Below are positions 16,871 to 25,327 of a stretch of DNA of 64,000 nucleotides, piece after piece; the first letter of the stretch is position 1; each line of letters opens with the position of its first letter. Below the pieces are notes generated by a model. That model saw only the letters and a list, made by a program, of their open reading frames with translations. It was not told where the DNA came from and did not search any database. This stretch comes from CAYHVK01 sp964360255 (GTDB lineage: Bacteria > Bdellovibrionota > Bdellovibrionia > Bdellovibrionales > UBA1609), in the NCBI GenBank assembly GCA_964360255.1, contig CAYHVK010000005.1:62001-126000 (forward strand), read 5' to 3'. Both the position numbers and the translations under genes were made by a program.

Positions 16871-17359
16871 ATGGCTACTGAAAAAGCAACTTTAGCCGCC
16901 GGCTGTTTTTGGGGTGTGCAACATCTCCTCGATGAAATTCCGGGCGTGATTTCTACAAAGTGCGGGTACATCGGTGGTCAAACGAATGATCCGACCTACA
17001 AGCAGATTTGTGAAGGCGACACGAACCATGCCGAAGCGGTTGAAGTGACGTTTGACCCAGATAAAGTTTCTTATGAAACTATTCTCTCTTACTTCTGGCG
17101 CCTCCATGACCCCACTCAGCTCAATCGTCAAGGCCCAGATCACGGCACTCAATACCGCTCGGCCATTTTCTATCATTCGCCTGAGCAGAAAGAGAAGGCT
17201 GAGAAGTCTAAGGCTGAATTTGATAAGAGCCTGGTTTTTACACGCCCAGCAGTCACTCAAATTGTGCCCGCTCCCACTTTTTATAAGGCTGAAGAGTACC
17301 ATCAGGATTATTTTAATAAAAACGGTGGCCCTATCTGCCATATTTACCGTCCTCGTTAG
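16871..17359 (+). CDS. msrA: Peptide methionine-(S)-S-oxide reductase
   Basis: A 162-residue MsrA that reduces the S epimer of methionine sulfoxide. The catalytic motif GCFWG has its cysteine at residue 12. CGYIGGQTNDPTYKQIC and the later GPDHGTQYRSAIFY, HPTFYKAEEYHQDYF-like segment are family hallmarks. A C-terminal Cys (GPICHIYRPR) is in place to act as resolving residue. There is no signal peptide, so the enzyme is cytoplasmic. The gene follows msrB by 7 bases and has its own ribosome site (AGGTG) in that gap. Thirty-eight bases separate it from kdsC. Confidence 0.95.
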   Translation: MATEKATLAAGCFWGVQHLLDEIPGVISTKCGYIGGQTNDPTYKQICEGDTNHAEAVEVTFDPDKVSYETILSYFWRLHDPTQLNRQGPDHGTQYRSAIFYHSPEQKEKAEKSKAEFDKSLVFTRPAVTQIVPAPTFYKAEEYHQDYFNKNGGPICHIYRPR

Positions 17360-17397
17360 CCCTTGATGGCTGAAACGGGCTGTGACATAGTGTCGTA

Positions 17398-17946
17398 ATG
17401 TCTAAAAAGCGGACTCAAAAACTACCTAAGGCCCTTGCTGCTAAAGTAAAGCCGCTCAAAGCTTTATTGCTGGATTGCGACGGTATCTTAACGGATGCGA
17501 AAGTTTGGTATGGCGGAGACGGTTCTTGGCGCCGTTCATATTCAATCCGCGACGGCTTTGGTCTTAAAAAATTGATCGATGCCGGCTTCACAGTGGGTAT
17601 TATTACTTCATCAGCCACTGAAGATATTCGTGAGCGGGTCGCCAGCCTTAAAATTCCACATTTTTATGAAGGCCGCTTTGATAAGGTAAACGCCTTCAAT
17701 GATTTTAAAAAGAAAACTGGTTTTAAAAATAACGAAGTGGCTTATATGGGCGATGATGACCCAGATGTTCCACTTCTTGAAATCGTCGGTTTTGCGGCTA
17801 CGGTGGCAGATGCATTGCCATCAGCCTTAAACGCAGTTGATTATGTCACTCAAAATAAAGGTGGCGACGGCGGCGTTCGTGAAGTCTGCGAGCTTATTAT
17901 TGAAAATTCAAAACTCTATAGGAGCCTAATAAATGCAAAAGTTTGA
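17398..17946 (+). CDS. kdsC: 3-deoxy-manno-octulosonate-8-phosphate phosphatase
   Basis: A 182-residue HAD phosphatase (C0 type, without cap) that removes phosphate from Kdo-8-P to give Kdo for the LPS core. The catalytic pair is in LLLDCDGILTD (D26, D28). IRDGFGLKKL, the motif II region GIITSSATEDI, and motif IV VAYMGDDDPDVPLL all match KdsC. The C-terminus VTQNKGGDGGVREVCELI is the family-specific active-site tail. A short N-terminal extension is lysine-rich. It overlaps kdsA by 14 bases, consistent with successive steps of one pathway. Confidence 0.93.
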   Translation: MSKKRTQKLPKALAAKVKPLKALLLDCDGILTDAKVWYGGDGSWRRSYSIRDGFGLKKLIDAGFTVGIITSSATEDIRERVASLKIPHFYEGRFDKVNAFNDFKKKTGFKNNEVAYMGDDDPDVPLLEIVGFAATVADALPSALNAVDYVTQNKGGDGGVREVCELIIENSKLYRSLINAKV

Positions 17947-18784
17947 AGCCTTAAAAAAGCCCGTATCAGCAAAAATCGCAGGACAAACAATCACGTGGGG
18001 AGCGGCCGATAATTTCGTTCTCTTCGGCGGCCCCGATATCGTTGAAGATGAAGGCCTTGTTATGGAAGTGGCGCAAGAGCTGAAAAAAGTGACCACAGAG
18101 ATGGGTATTCCTTGGATTTTGAAATGCTCTTATGACAAAGCCAACCGTCAAAGCGCAAAAAACTTTCGTGGCCCGGGCGTTGATAATGCTTTGCAAATTC
18201 TCTCACGTATTAAAGCTAAAGTCGGTTGTGGTTTATTAACTGACGTTCACGAAACAATTCAAGTTGAAGGCGTTGCCGAAGTGGCCGACGTGATTCAAAT
18301 CCCAGCGTTCTTATGTCGTCAGACTGACCTCGTTGTGGCCGTAGCTAAAACTGGCAAAACAATGCACATCAAAAAGGGTCAGTTTATGGCTCCGTGGGAT
18401 ATGGCCGCTGTTGTAGCGAAAGCCGTTGATGCAGGTAACGACAAAATTCTTCTCTGCGATCGCGGAACATCGTTCGGTTACAACCGTTTGATCAACGATA
18501 TGATTGGTCTAGTAGAGATGAGAAAGACGGGCTTCCCGGTGATTATGGATATCACCCACTCAACGCAGTTGCCGGGTGCTCAAGGCACATCAAGCGGTGG
18601 TCAGAAGGGTATGCAGCCTGTTCTCGCCCGCGCTTCGATGGCGGTCGGTGTGGATGGTATTTTCTTAGAGACTCATCCAAATCCAGATGAAGCTTTATGT
18701 GATGGACCAACGTCGATTCCACTTAAAGATATGGCGCCATTATTAAAATCATTGAAAAGTATTTGGGCTACACACCAACTGTAA
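17933..18784 (+). CDS. kdsA: 3-deoxy-8-phosphooctulonate synthase (Kdo-8-P synthase)
   Basis: A 283-residue TIM-barrel enzyme that condenses PEP with arabinose-5-phosphate. Motifs include KCSYDKANRQSA, FRGPGVDNAL, DVIQIPAFLCRQTDL, IKKGQFMAPW, CDRGTSFGYN, MDITHSTQLPGA and CDGPTSIPL. The last matches the metal-independent class. Yet the position that is Asn in those enzymes (GGMNVLES in E. coli) and Cys in metal-dependent ones (GPC) is Asp here (FGGPDIVED, D35). With the conserved His, Glu and Asp it could form a metal site. An AGGAG precedes the ATG, which lies inside the end of kdsC. Confidence 0.94.
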   Translation: MQKFEALKKPVSAKIAGQTITWGAADNFVLFGGPDIVEDEGLVMEVAQELKKVTTEMGIPWILKCSYDKANRQSAKNFRGPGVDNALQILSRIKAKVGCGLLTDVHETIQVEGVAEVADVIQIPAFLCRQTDLVVAVAKTGKTMHIKKGQFMAPWDMAAVVAKAVDAGNDKILLCDRGTSFGYNRLINDMIGLVEMRKTGFPVIMDITHSTQLPGAQGTSSGGQKGMQPVLARASMAVGVDGIFLETHPNPDEALCDGPTSIPLKDMAPLLKSLKSIWATHQL

Positions 18785-18840
18785 CAATTTGAATAACTGC
18801 GCGATGTTAACAACGGTTCCGTTACATCTGCTTAACGCCC

Positions 18841-18910
18841 ACAGACGACGGTAGCTATTGGGGCCAATGGGGTTTTTTTGGGCGTTTGCCCACTATCTAA
18901 CGTCGTCTGT
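18841..18910. repeat. Imperfect long hairpin sharing arms with the 62.1 kb element
   Basis: Bases 18841-18862 and 18889-18910 pair over about 22 positions with three mismatches, around a loop rich in G and T. The outer ten bases of each arm, ACAGACGACG and CGTCGTCTGT, are identical to those of the hairpin at 62087-62166. The right flank (A-GTGTCA) is also shared. An alternative pairing, AACGCCC at 18834-18840 with GGGCGTT at 18880-18886, would compete with the main stem. The element fills the space between kdsA and the convergent hydrolase gene. Confidence 0.7.
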
Positions 18911-18970
18911 AAGTGTCAAAAAATGATTATGAAATGATGATTAAGTAAAAAATAAGTCGCATCGTCGCGA

Positions 18971-20137
18971 CTATTCAAGCGCGGCTTCGCAAGCTGCATC
19001 TTTAACAAAGCGGAGCGTAGATGTCGCGACTTTTTTCGCGATTTCAGCAGATGCAAGAATGTCGATATGACCGACGCCCTCAAGTAGAACCTGCTTAAGT
19101 TTGCGTTTCTTAGCCAGTTCTTTCTGCTCGCGTAAAAGAGCTAAAGAATCATCTTCGGCGCTTACAAGTAAAGTCGGGATTCTAGATTTATAATAAAGAA
19201 TTTTAGATTCTAACCACTGGCTTAAAGCCACATAGCTGATCTCGCCATCTTCAGAGACATAACCATTCAGCCTTAAGGCGCGCATTTGACGATTTAAAGT
19301 GTCAGGCACATTTGAGCCATCGAGATAATAAACATCAATAAATTCTTGCGGTGATATATTTTCAAGATTGATAAGTCCATGCAAAGTGCCGAGCTGGCGA
19401 AGAGATATATAGTTCGCCGTTAAGCGCAAATTTTTATGCAAAAGACCGAATGGAATATGATGCGAAATTGTATCTGAATGATCATTCTTAAGATTGAATA
19501 AACTAGTTAACGGCTCAAGTAAAAAACCACCTAAGATTTCGCGAGTGTTCAAACTGAGTGGGCTGGCAATCGGAATAAACGCCTTCACTAATTTCTCAAG
19601 GCGCTTCGCACGCTGAATATCAATTACAAGTTTGCCAGAGGCATCTTTTGTTAGGCCCGCAAATGCCAAGTGAGCCATCATTCCGCCCATAGAATGGCCT
19701 TGATAAATAATTTTACGACCACCAGATTCACGGGAGACAAATTGAATTAAAGCGGGAACATCAAAAGTTGGTAGATTTTCAAACAACATTTTCTTGTCAG
19801 ATTCGGGACTTGCAATTTCAAGAGATTGAAAAGGAGGCTGACCGTGCCCCCGCCAGTTGGCTAAAAATACTCGGTGACCTTTTTTACGATAAATTTCGGC
19901 CACATTGCGAAACGAGTTCCAGTTGCTTGTGTAACCATGAACCAAAAGCATAGGTTCGCCCTCAGTCATCGGTTGATCGTTTTTGTCTAACAACTCAAGA
20001 ACATGAAGGCCAATGCCGTCTTCAGTTTTTACCTGATGGTGCTTGGCATGTCGGTAATGGATCTCGCTGGCGAAAACAGAAGTCGATTCAAAAAAACTGA
20101 TGGCTAAAACAGCCACTAAAAATAAATATTTGCTCAT
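18971..20137 (-). CDS. Secreted alpha/beta hydrolase
   Basis: A 388-residue protein with an N-terminal signal peptide (cleavage near VFA-SE, residue 24). It has an alpha/beta hydrolase fold: LLVHGYTSNWNSF gives the oxyanion-hole region, ANWRGHG the next turn, and IYQGHSMGGMM the nucleophile elbow (Ser about 153). LLVSAEDDSLAL holds the late Asp, and GVGHIDILAS the catalytic His. Substrate is not clear; lipase, esterase and haloperoxidase-like enzymes share these motifs. The export signal places it in the periplasm or outside the cell. It is transcribed toward kdsA with the repeat hairpin between them. Confidence 0.82.
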   Translation of the reverse strand: MSKYLFLVAVLAISFFESTSVFASEIHYRHAKHHQVKTEDGIGLHVLELLDKNDQPMTEGEPMLLVHGYTSNWNSFRNVAEIYRKKGHRVFLANWRGHGQPPFQSLEIASPESDKKMLFENLPTFDVPALIQFVSRESGGRKIIYQGHSMGGMMAHLAFAGLTKDASGKLVIDIQRAKRLEKLVKAFIPIASPLSLNTREILGGFLLEPLTSLFNLKNDHSDTISHHIPFGLLHKNLRLTANYISLRQLGTLHGLINLENISPQEFIDVYYLDGSNVPDTLNRQMRALRLNGYVSEDGEISYVALSQWLESKILYYKSRIPTLLVSAEDDSLALLREQKELAKKRKLKQVLLEGVGHIDILASAEIAKKVATSTLRFVKDAACEAALE

Positions 20138-20173
20138 AGAGTAGTTATAGTCAGACCTGAGGTTTTTTTAAAG

Positions 20174-21280
20174 TCAGTTTGAAAAAATGTTACTTTTTTT
20201 AGCGAGCCAATATCTTGATAAAAAACCGACGTCAGATGTGATCAGTTGCAATCCAGAGGCATTTAATAGGGGCTCTATCGGAGTCTTAATGTAATTCGTA
20301 TAAAAGGGTTCATGAAACTGCTGGGGGAACTCAACTAAAAATTGATCTAACTCAGTGCGATCACCCAATTGAATGCTATCAACCGCCGCAAAATAGCCAC
20401 CAGGTTTTAGTAAACGCGAAGCTTCAGCAATGACTTTTTGGCGAACGTCAGACGGAAGCTCATGAAATAAGAAAACGCAAAAAACTAAATCGAAACTTTC
20501 ATCTTTAAATGGCGTTTGAGCGGCATCAGCTTTAACAAAATCAATTTGCTCAAGGTCAGCTAATTTTTTCTGCGCTACTTTTAGATAAGGCTGGCTTATG
20601 TCACTCACGGTCACTTGGCTATTTTCAAAAGCCAGTTTAACGAAACGAGAAGCGCGGCCTGTTCCGCTAGCCATTTCTAAAACTTTGAGGGCGGCATTTT
20701 CGCCCACCCCATCTGTGGCTAGGGCTTGCTTGAGAGGTCTAATAAAAAGTCGGCGCATGGCATCGGCCATGCCTGTGAAAAGAAGTTCTACTTGGTGTTC
20801 GTAAAGCTCCGCCGATTCGGTCGACAAATAACCATCTGTCTGAAAATGAAAATTACGCGTGTAATATTCTGGCAAGCCAGCGGCATTTTTCTGAGCCTCT
20901 TTTGAGAACTTTTTAGTGGCTTTTTTATTGCGACGCCAGCTGATTTGTAGGCCGTCCCATAAAATCTGGGGGATGCGAAGCAAATGTTGAAAAATAGGTT
21001 CGGGTTTTAAAACTGAAGGCGGATAAATTCCTAAGGCAATATTCTCAGAGTCCGCTTCAACCAGAGCTTTCACTTCATTCTTAAGTAGCTCAAGGCTTTT
21101 TTTATCAAGAGGCTTAGCCATATTCTGAGTCAAGGGCAGCCAGCGAGCGGCATTTGAGAGCACCTGCATTTGCATAAAGTAATGTACAGCTCGAAGAGCT
21201 GAGAAGCCCTGTATCGGGTATTTCATCCAGTTCTGAGGGAAGCCAGCTGGTTTATTGAGGAGGCTTTTGCCTTCGTTCAT
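20174..21280 (-). CDS. SAM-dependent methyltransferase with N-terminal helical extension
   Basis: A 368-residue protein. The C-terminal half is a class I methyltransferase: VLEMASGTGRASRFV (motif I), VTVSDISQPYLKVA, DFVKADAAQTPFKDESFDLVF and LLKPGGYFAAVDS. The N-terminal 170 residues are helical, basic and not recognised. They contain WMKYPIQGFSALRAVHYF and a lysine-rich RRNKKATKKFSKEAQKN. Resembles UbiE/quinone- or lipid-modifying methyltransferases only in general terms; substrate unknown. The start codon is 45 bases from the divergent lysine 2,3-aminomutase-like gene. Thirty-six bases separate its stop from the downstream hydrolase, so they may share a transcript. Confidence 0.75.
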   Translation of the reverse strand: MNEGKSLLNKPAGFPQNWMKYPIQGFSALRAVHYFMQMQVLSNAARWLPLTQNMAKPLDKKSLELLKNEVKALVEADSENIALGIYPPSVLKPEPIFQHLLRIPQILWDGLQISWRRNKKATKKFSKEAQKNAAGLPEYYTRNFHFQTDGYLSTESAELYEHQVELLFTGMADAMRRLFIRPLKQALATDGVGENAALKVLEMASGTGRASRFVKLAFENSQVTVSDISQPYLKVAQKKLADLEQIDFVKADAAQTPFKDESFDLVFCVFLFHELPSDVRQKVIAEASRLLKPGGYFAAVDSIQLGDRTELDQFLVEFPQQFHEPFYTNYIKTPIEPLLNASGLQLITSDVGFLSRYWLAKKSNIFSN

Positions 21281-21325
21281 AATACAAGTTTACTCCTCTG
21301 CGAGTTTTATGTACAGCCTATTACC

Positions 21326-22498
21326 ATGAGTTTACTCGAGCATTCGGCTCAAACCCGTACATTTATTGATCGTTATTTTCCGCAAACAACTATTGACCAG
21401 TGGAATGACTGGAAGTGGCAAATTCGCCACCAAATCAAAACAGCCGCTGAGCTTTCGCGTTTTATTACGCTCACTGAAAACGAAAAAACGGCATTGGCCC
21501 GCGCCGATAAATTTTCTTTCGCTATTAATCCTTACACCGTTAGTCTTCTTGAAAATGATCCGGCAGGAGCCATCCGCCGCACCCTAGTGGCGGTTGAAGA
21601 AGAGTGGATGAATACCGAAGGCGAAAGCGAAGATCCGCTGGGTGAAGACCCCCATCGCCCGGTGAAAGCGATTGTTCATCGCTACCCAGACCGAGTTCTA
21701 TTTTTAGCTACAGGCTTTTGCGCTGTTTACTGTCGCTATTGCACACGCTCACGTCTCGTCGGTGATGCCGCCCAATACAAATCTGAGATGAAAGCTTGGC
21801 AGGATGGCTTTGATTATATTCGTAAAAACCCTGAAATTAGAGATGTGCTAATTACGGGTGGTGATCCGCTGACTTTATCTGATGAAAAATTAGATTTTAT
21901 TTTAAAAGAAATTCGCTCCATTCCTCACGTAGAGTTTATTCGCATCGGTACAAAGGTTCCATTTGCGCTTCCGCAAAGAATTACCCCTGAGCTTTGTGCA
22001 GTTTTAAAAAAGTACCATCCACTTTATTTAAGCGTTCATGTAATTCACCCACGTGAAGTGACAACAGAAAGCCGTCAGGCCTGTGAGCGCTTAGCCGATG
22101 CGGGCTTACCTCTCGGGAGTCAGACCGTGCTTTTAAAAGGCATTAACGACAATGTCGAAGTGCTTAAAAAATTAATGCATGAACTTTTAAAAGTCCGCGT
22201 GAAACCTTATTATCTTTTTCACTGTGACCCGGTAGCGGGCAGTGGGCATTTAAGAACTTCGGTGCAAAAAGGCTTAGAGATGATCGAAGGACTTCGTGGT
22301 CACACCACGGGCTATGCGGTTCCGCACTATGCTTTAGATATGGCGGGGTCAGGCGGTAAAGCTGCGCTTGTGCCTGAATCTGTTGTTGGTGAAGAGCAGC
22401 GAGCGACCCAAGATGGACACGGCTCACAACGTTTTCTTAAGATCCGCAATTTCCGTGGTGAAACTCATTTATACCCGGATGGATTCGACGAACTCTAA
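21326..22498 (+). CDS. kamA: Lysine 2,3-aminomutase family radical SAM protein
   Basis: A 390-residue radical SAM/PLP protein. The 4Fe-4S motif CAVYCRYC gives C132, C136 and C139. Before it is HRYPDRVLFLATGF and after it TRSRLVGD, as in lysine 2,3-aminomutase. DVLITGGDPLTLSD and the PLP lysine in MAGSGGKAALVPE are also conserved. The N-terminal WNDWKWQIRHQIKT matches the family start. Length lies between clostridial KamA (about 416) and EpmB (about 342), so either beta-lysine formation or modification of elongation factor P is possible, with KamA favoured by length and the full C-terminus. It ends 5 bases from the convergent coiled-coil gene. Confidence 0.85.
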   Translation: MSLLEHSAQTRTFIDRYFPQTTIDQWNDWKWQIRHQIKTAAELSRFITLTENEKTALARADKFSFAINPYTVSLLENDPAGAIRRTLVAVEEEWMNTEGESEDPLGEDPHRPVKAIVHRYPDRVLFLATGFCAVYCRYCTRSRLVGDAAQYKSEMKAWQDGFDYIRKNPEIRDVLITGGDPLTLSDEKLDFILKEIRSIPHVEFIRIGTKVPFALPQRITPELCAVLKKYHPLYLSVHVIHPREVTTESRQACERLADAGLPLGSQTVLLKGINDNVEVLKKLMHELLKVRVKPYYLFHCDPVAGSGHLRTSVQKGLEMIEGLRGHTTGYAVPHYALDMAGSGGKAALVPESVVGEEQRATQDGHGSQRFLKIRNFRGETHLYPDGFDEL

Positions 22499-22503
22499 AA
22501 TTA

Positions 22504-22920
22504 TTAATCCTCAAGACACTCGGGCTTAATTCTATTTTTCAAATCTTGAATAGCACCATAAGTTAGCGTGTAGCCATCGTAAGCCTGTTTATTCCGTAGG
22601 TTCTGCTCTTCAATTAAAAGTTTCATTTGATGATTCATTGTTTTCATTTCAGCCACAGCTTGGTCGATTTTCGCTTCTAATCGGTCAATTCTTGCGTTAG
22701 TCCCATCAATGCGAGCATTTACACCATCAAAGCGCGAGTTCGTCTCGTCAATACGTGCATCTGCTTGTTCGAAGCGGGCCTCAACTTCAAAAAATCGACT
22801 GGCGATTTCAGCACGGAATTCACGCATAAATCCCAGGGTCACTGGGGCTTCAGATTCTCTTTTTGCTAATAGTTCTTTTTTCTTCATTTTATAGTCACTT
22901 AGCAAAACTGGTGCTAACAC
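22504..22920 (-). CDS. Small coiled-coil heptad-repeat protein
   Basis: A 138-residue hydrophilic protein of unknown function. Residues about 50-90 consist of near-perfect seven-residue repeats (ARIDETN, SRFDGVN, ARIDGTN, ARIDRLE, AKIDQAV), which form a parallel coiled coil. No membrane segment or signal is present. I chose the GTG at 22920 because AGGAG lies six bases upstream; an ATG 33 bases downstream would also keep the whole coil. Similar short repeat proteins are common but uncharacterised. Upstream lies the convergent-facing BioY gene on the same strand, 87 bases away. Confidence 0.7.
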   Translation of the reverse strand: MLAPVLLSDYKMKKKELLAKRESEAPVTLGFMREFRAEIASRFFEVEARFEQADARIDETNSRFDGVNARIDGTNARIDRLEAKIDQAVAEMKTMNHQMKLLIEEQNLRNKQAYDGYTLTYGAIQDLKNRIKPECLED

Positions 22921-23007
22921 GAGAGTCTCCTAAAATTGAGATGAAATACTTTGTGGGCGGAAATGTTCGGACACTTTTCGGTATCCGGACAACACCAGCT
23001 CGGGCGA

Positions 23008-23580
23008 CTAAGCGATTTTCTTCGCGTTATAAAGGCGATCAATAATAACCGCCACCGCTAAAGATTTAATAACATCACCAACGATAAATGGAATCACACC
23101 AGCAGCTAATACAGTTGAATCTGGCATAAAGAAGCGAAGACCAAGTGCGCCGGTAAAGATAATGAAAGCTCCAGCAAAGAAGCTCACGGTAAAGGCTGAC
23201 CAGAACGTGCGTCCGAAACCGCGATCGCTTATAGCTCCGACGATATAAGCCGCGAGAACCATTCCCACTAAGTAACCGCTGGTGGGGCCGATAACAGTTA
23301 AGCTTTTGCCCATGGCCATAATCGGCGCACCGAAAAGACCTAAGGTAAAATAAGAAACTAAAGTGAGGCTACCAAGAGTAGAACCCATTAAAAGAGCAAT
23401 TAAAACCACTCCAAAGGTTTGACCCGTCAGCGGAACCGGAGTGCCTGGAAGCGGAATCGCCACTTGCGAGAGTAAAGCCATTGCTACAACGCCTATGCTC
23501 ACAGTTATAAGAGATTTCACAACATTCGTGAGGCTAGAGCTGAGATTTAAACGTTCTGGGACGAGAGCTTTTGAAGACAT
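23008..23580 (-). CDS. bioY: Biotin transporter substrate-binding subunit BioY
   Basis: A 190-residue membrane protein with six hydrophobic segments, the S component of an ECF-type biotin transporter. Motifs are PLPGTPVPLTGQTFGVVLIALLMG (here as LPGTPVPLTGQTFG and LLMGSTLGS), FTLGLFGAPIMA, and GPTSGYLVGMVLAAYIVG, the BioY signatures. The frame is open to 23643, but the ATG at 23580 has GGAAA seven bases upstream and gives the normal length. No biotin-synthesis genes or ECF A/T subunits are in the window, so it may act alone or with distant partners. Confidence 0.92.
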   Translation of the reverse strand: MSSKALVPERLNLSSSLTNVVKSLITVSIGVVAMALLSQVAIPLPGTPVPLTGQTFGVVLIALLMGSTLGSLTLVSYFTLGLFGAPIMAMGKSLTVIGPTSGYLVGMVLAAYIVGAISDRGFGRTFWSAFTVSFFAGAFIIFTGALGLRFFMPDSTVLAAGVIPFIVGDVIKSLAVAVIIDRLYNAKKIA

Positions 23581-23677
23581 AGTGTTTCCTTCAGAAATAA
23601 GGTGCTGCAGCCAAAAATTATCTTTACGGAACGCTCCCGTCAACCTACAGTTTTACCAATTATTTTAAGGGGGATTT

Positions 23678-24979
23678 ATGAAATTTTTGATATTAGCGGT
23701 GGCGTCAGTAGCTATGTCTGCAGCGGCTTTATTAGTCAGCCCGAGCGCAGTGGCAAATAATAGTCTTAAAGCTCCTATGAGCTCTGTAATGCCTCACTAT
23801 GACCTTGAGATGACAGGACAGGAGTACCGCCAGGTTTTTGAAAATCCATCAGCTCAAATTAAAATCAGCTCGCTTTCATTAGCGAACCTTCAAGATATTT
23901 TGCAGGTTGGCAAAAGAAACCTCGATTGGTTGAAGCTGATCAATGCCAGTCGCAAAGATAAACTTTCTCTTTCAACAGAGGCCACTCAACAAGGTTATCC
24001 AATGGATCAACCCCGCGAGTACAACCCGACATTAATTCGCGCTAGCTTTAATAATTTAAAAACTGCCATGCCCACAGCTTTAAGCGCTGTTATTTTCGGC
24101 ACGGGTGCGTTGCCAACAACACTTCCTGTAACTGATGAAGAGTATATTGAATGGGGTTTGAAAACAGATCGCGTTTATCAAATTGCAGCTCGTTGGCTCA
24201 CCATGGAGCCTTATTTAGGTCAGCTTCGTATGCGTCAGTTTGAAGATATTCGTGGTTTTTACTTTTTGTCGCAAATGAAAGATCGTAAAGACAAATTCTC
24301 TGATTTCAAAAGTCTTCCAGCGGCTGAACAAGAACAAATGCGTGTATGGCTTGTGCAGATGTGCATGAACGCACGTCAAGCTCGCGCCACTTGCAAAACT
24401 AAAGTTGAAGGAATGATTTCAGGAGCTAAAACGGCGGCAGAGTTAGAGAAGTTCTTCGCCGATTATTCTCCTTATGGCCAGAGTCTTTGGGATGAACTAA
24501 TGCTTATTCCCTCAAACGGAAAATTCCCTGACGTGCGCTGGAATGGCGATACAGATGTGCGTATTCCGTTTCGCCCTGTAACAGACCCAGCCATTGCCAA
24601 CTATCTTACAAAAAATCTTCAAGAAGAATGGCAGTTCGGTAAAGCGTTCAATCTCTATGTTGATTTCTCTCTATCGAGCAGCGATGCGGTTTTTGTCACT
24701 TGGCAGCCGGGTGTGACTCCGCATGTTCCGTATTTGGGAGCATCAGAAATGGTGATGGATTCAAACGCACCAATTTCAGAGTACGATGTGCAGTGGACCA
24801 TTCGTCATGAATTTGGTCACGTGCTTGGACTGCCAGATTGCTATGTTGAATTTTACAACGAAGATACACAATCGATCATTTCGTATCAGCTCGACACCAC
24901 AGATTTGATGTGCAGCCGTCGTGGTCATATCAATCAACGTCATCTCGACGAACTTCGCGCTAATTACAGCACGAAATAG
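23678..24979 (+). CDS. Secreted metzincin-like metalloprotease
   Basis: A 433-residue exported protein with a signal peptide (cleavage near AVA-NN, residue 27). The zinc site HEFGHVLGLPD (H377, H381, D387) is the extended HExxHxxGxxD of metzincin-type enzymes, and a Met-turn candidate DLMCS follows at about 411. The first 280 residues are helical and not recognised. The catalytic domain sits at the very C-terminus, with INQRHLDELRANY after the Met-turn. A strong ribosome site (AAGGGGG) precedes the ATG. The gene ends at a clear terminator. A second protein with the same zinc site and LMC turn is at 62880-63698, suggesting a family of secreted zincins in this genome. Confidence 0.75.
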   Translation: MKFLILAVASVAMSAAALLVSPSAVANNSLKAPMSSVMPHYDLEMTGQEYRQVFENPSAQIKISSLSLANLQDILQVGKRNLDWLKLINASRKDKLSLSTEATQQGYPMDQPREYNPTLIRASFNNLKTAMPTALSAVIFGTGALPTTLPVTDEEYIEWGLKTDRVYQIAARWLTMEPYLGQLRMRQFEDIRGFYFLSQMKDRKDKFSDFKSLPAAEQEQMRVWLVQMCMNARQARATCKTKVEGMISGAKTAAELEKFFADYSPYGQSLWDELMLIPSNGKFPDVRWNGDTDVRIPFRPVTDPAIANYLTKNLQEEWQFGKAFNLYVDFSLSSSDAVFVTWQPGVTPHVPYLGASEMVMDSNAPISEYDVQWTIRHEFGHVLGLPDCYVEFYNEDTQSIISYQLDTTDLMCSRRGHINQRHLDELRANYSTK

Positions 24980-24987
24980 TTCTCTCG

Positions 24988-25023
24988 AAAAAACGAAGTT
25001 TCTCCTCTGAAACTTCGTTTTTT
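24988..25023. terminator. Rho-independent terminator
   Basis: A 15-bp stem (24988-25002 with 25009-25023, AACGAAGTTTC against GAAACTTCGTT plus A/T pairs) around TCCTCT, followed by a run of T. It lies 9 bases after the secreted metzincin gene stop. The remaining 300 bases up to the next gene hold a weak 7-bp inverted repeat (25026-25047) and the leader of the next gene; I see no other gene. Confidence 0.9.
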
Positions 25024-25327
25024 TTCTTAAGTAACATAATACTTAAGCAGTGACGATTCTAGTCACAAAAATGTAGCCATTTCTCAGGCAAGAAAAATCT
25101 TTTTATAGCTCATATAAGTTCAACGTTCTAAGTCGCATTGTGAAGAAAACTTCATACGTTTTTTATGCGCGAGTTTGATGAGTGTTATCGTGCGTTTACT
25201 ACGGTCAACTTTTTCCTGCATTTTAAGCGGGTGGACAAAGTTTAAAATGGGATCATAGTAGTTATAGGGCTTCAAAGAAAAAGGCTCTTTGAGGCCTAGA
25301 TAACCAAACTTTCTAGGAGGTTCCTCT

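Noticed and set aside
18841..18910. Integron attC site
   Set aside because: The hairpin lacks the RYYYAAC/GTTRRRY core pair of attC sites, no integrase or cassette array is present, and the arms match the element at 62 kb instead.
23591..23677. BirA operator before bioY
   Set aside because: Looked for the TTGTAACC-spacer-GGTTACAA palindrome; only one loose half-site can be made out.
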